NCBI RefSeq assembly: GCF_018200035.1
Contig: NZ_CP073581.1
Coordinates: forward strand, 616,501 to 680,500
Source: Sulfitobacter albidus
GTDB lineage: Bacteria > Pseudomonadota > Alphaproteobacteria > Rhodobacterales > Rhodobacteraceae
Length of the DNA: 64,000 nucleotides
Direction of reading: 5' to 3'
The notes beneath the pieces are model-generated. The model was given only the letters and a program-made list of their open reading frames with translations. It did no database searches and was not told the origin of the DNA. Below, piece by piece: positions 63,792 to 64,000 of the stretch. The position numbers and the translations under genes were made by a program. Position 1 is the stretch's first letter, and each line of letters starts with the position of its first letter.

Positions 63792-64000
63792 TGGGTGCAC
63801 AATATCTTGCGGCTGGCAGTTCATGTGGACAAAGTTTTGCGGCTTTGGCGTCACAGATCATCGCGCAGAAACTATCCACATATCCACAAACCCGCCACTC
63901 GCGTATGATGCGCGCGGGTGACACTTCTTTGTCGTCCGCAATCCATGCGGGAACAATGGCAGGTTTCAAACGTCTGTCCCGCACAAACAGTGACAGGAGA
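63792..64000. other. Downstream region with DnaA-box-like sequences; next gene starts outside
   Basis: About 210 bases without a gene inside the window. TGTGGACAA (63824-63832), CTATCCACA (63872-63880) and ATATCCACA (63880-63888) each differ from the TTATCCACA DnaA consensus by one base. GACAGGAGA at the right edge looks like a ribosome site for a gene that begins beyond the window. Confidence 0.4.

Noticed and set aside
63824-63888. Replication origin suggested by DnaA-like boxes
   Set aside because: Only three imperfect boxes, no AT-rich unwinding element and no dnaA, hemE or parAB nearby.
1-64000. CRISPR arrays, insertion sequences, integrases, prophage genes
   Set aside because: No regularly spaced repeats, transposase, integrase or phage structural genes were seen on either strand.

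Overview
The window is about 64 kb of GC-rich, gene-dense alphaproteobacterial chromosome. Gene families and layout point to the Roseobacter group of Rhodobacteraceae: a betI-betC-BCCT-betB-betA choline operon, a PccR/ScfR regulator near pccB, DUF6497, DUF1127, DUF1272 and DUF2927 proteins, and a PraR-like XRE regulator. No tRNA, rRNA, CRISPR array, insertion sequence or prophage was recognised. The only structured RNA gene is RNase P RNA (rnpB).

Layout. (1) 1-493: start of a CocE/NonD hydrolase cut by the window edge. (2) 825-8856: a type I secretion locus with a 1063-residue Ig-repeat adhesin, a TolC-like lipoprotein, an ABC permease/ATPase and an HlyD adaptor. (3) 9107-13605, minus: dtd, nitroreductase, a zinc-ribbon membrane protein, a b561-like membrane protein, an orphan repeat protein and an SPFH-GYF_2 protein. 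(4) 13695-16815, minus: a GST, ChrR-like cupin, FAD amine oxidase and TetR cassette. (5) 17038-21086, minus: a DUF2927 lipoprotein, TelA, XpaC, a 29-residue membrane peptide and TerC. (6) 21440-30633: rluB, tadA, gatCA, an amidase, rnpB, rpmG, a Bax inhibitor-1 homologue and others. (7) 30756-36492: a LysR regulator, a PraR-like regulator, an operon of hisN, 8-oxoguanine deaminase and a CAP lipoprotein, and guanine deaminase. (8) 36613-50995: mgtE, folate cyclo-ligase, ymdB, several transporters, a DUF481 outer-membrane protein, a degenerate receiver, yebC, an M20 peptidase, lysE and others. (9) 51065-57847: the choline-to-glycine-betaine operon. (10) 57913-64000: a nuclease, the propionyl-CoA regulator and carboxylase beta subunit, and small downstream genes.

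Most working groups are translationally coupled, with ATGA or GTGA overlaps. The secretion genes export the adhesin. The bet genes turn choline sulfate and choline into glycine betaine under BetI. PccR probably controls pccB and itself through TTTGCAAA-type sites seen at both promoters.

Main points for a second look. Six genes are broken only by apparent single-base losses in G/C runs, eight runs in all. This looks more like homopolymer sequencing or assembly error than decay, and should be settled before these genes are called pseudogenes. The TerC/XpaC/TelA/DUF2927 block and the SPFH-GYF_2/zinc-ribbon block look like one envelope-stress locus split by the GST-cupin-oxidase-TetR cassette. 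A strongly folded, branched element lies between betB and betA. Paired AT-rich hairpins recur after three transcription units. Four convergent gene pairs overlap by exactly one palindromic 4-mer, CTAG or TTAA.
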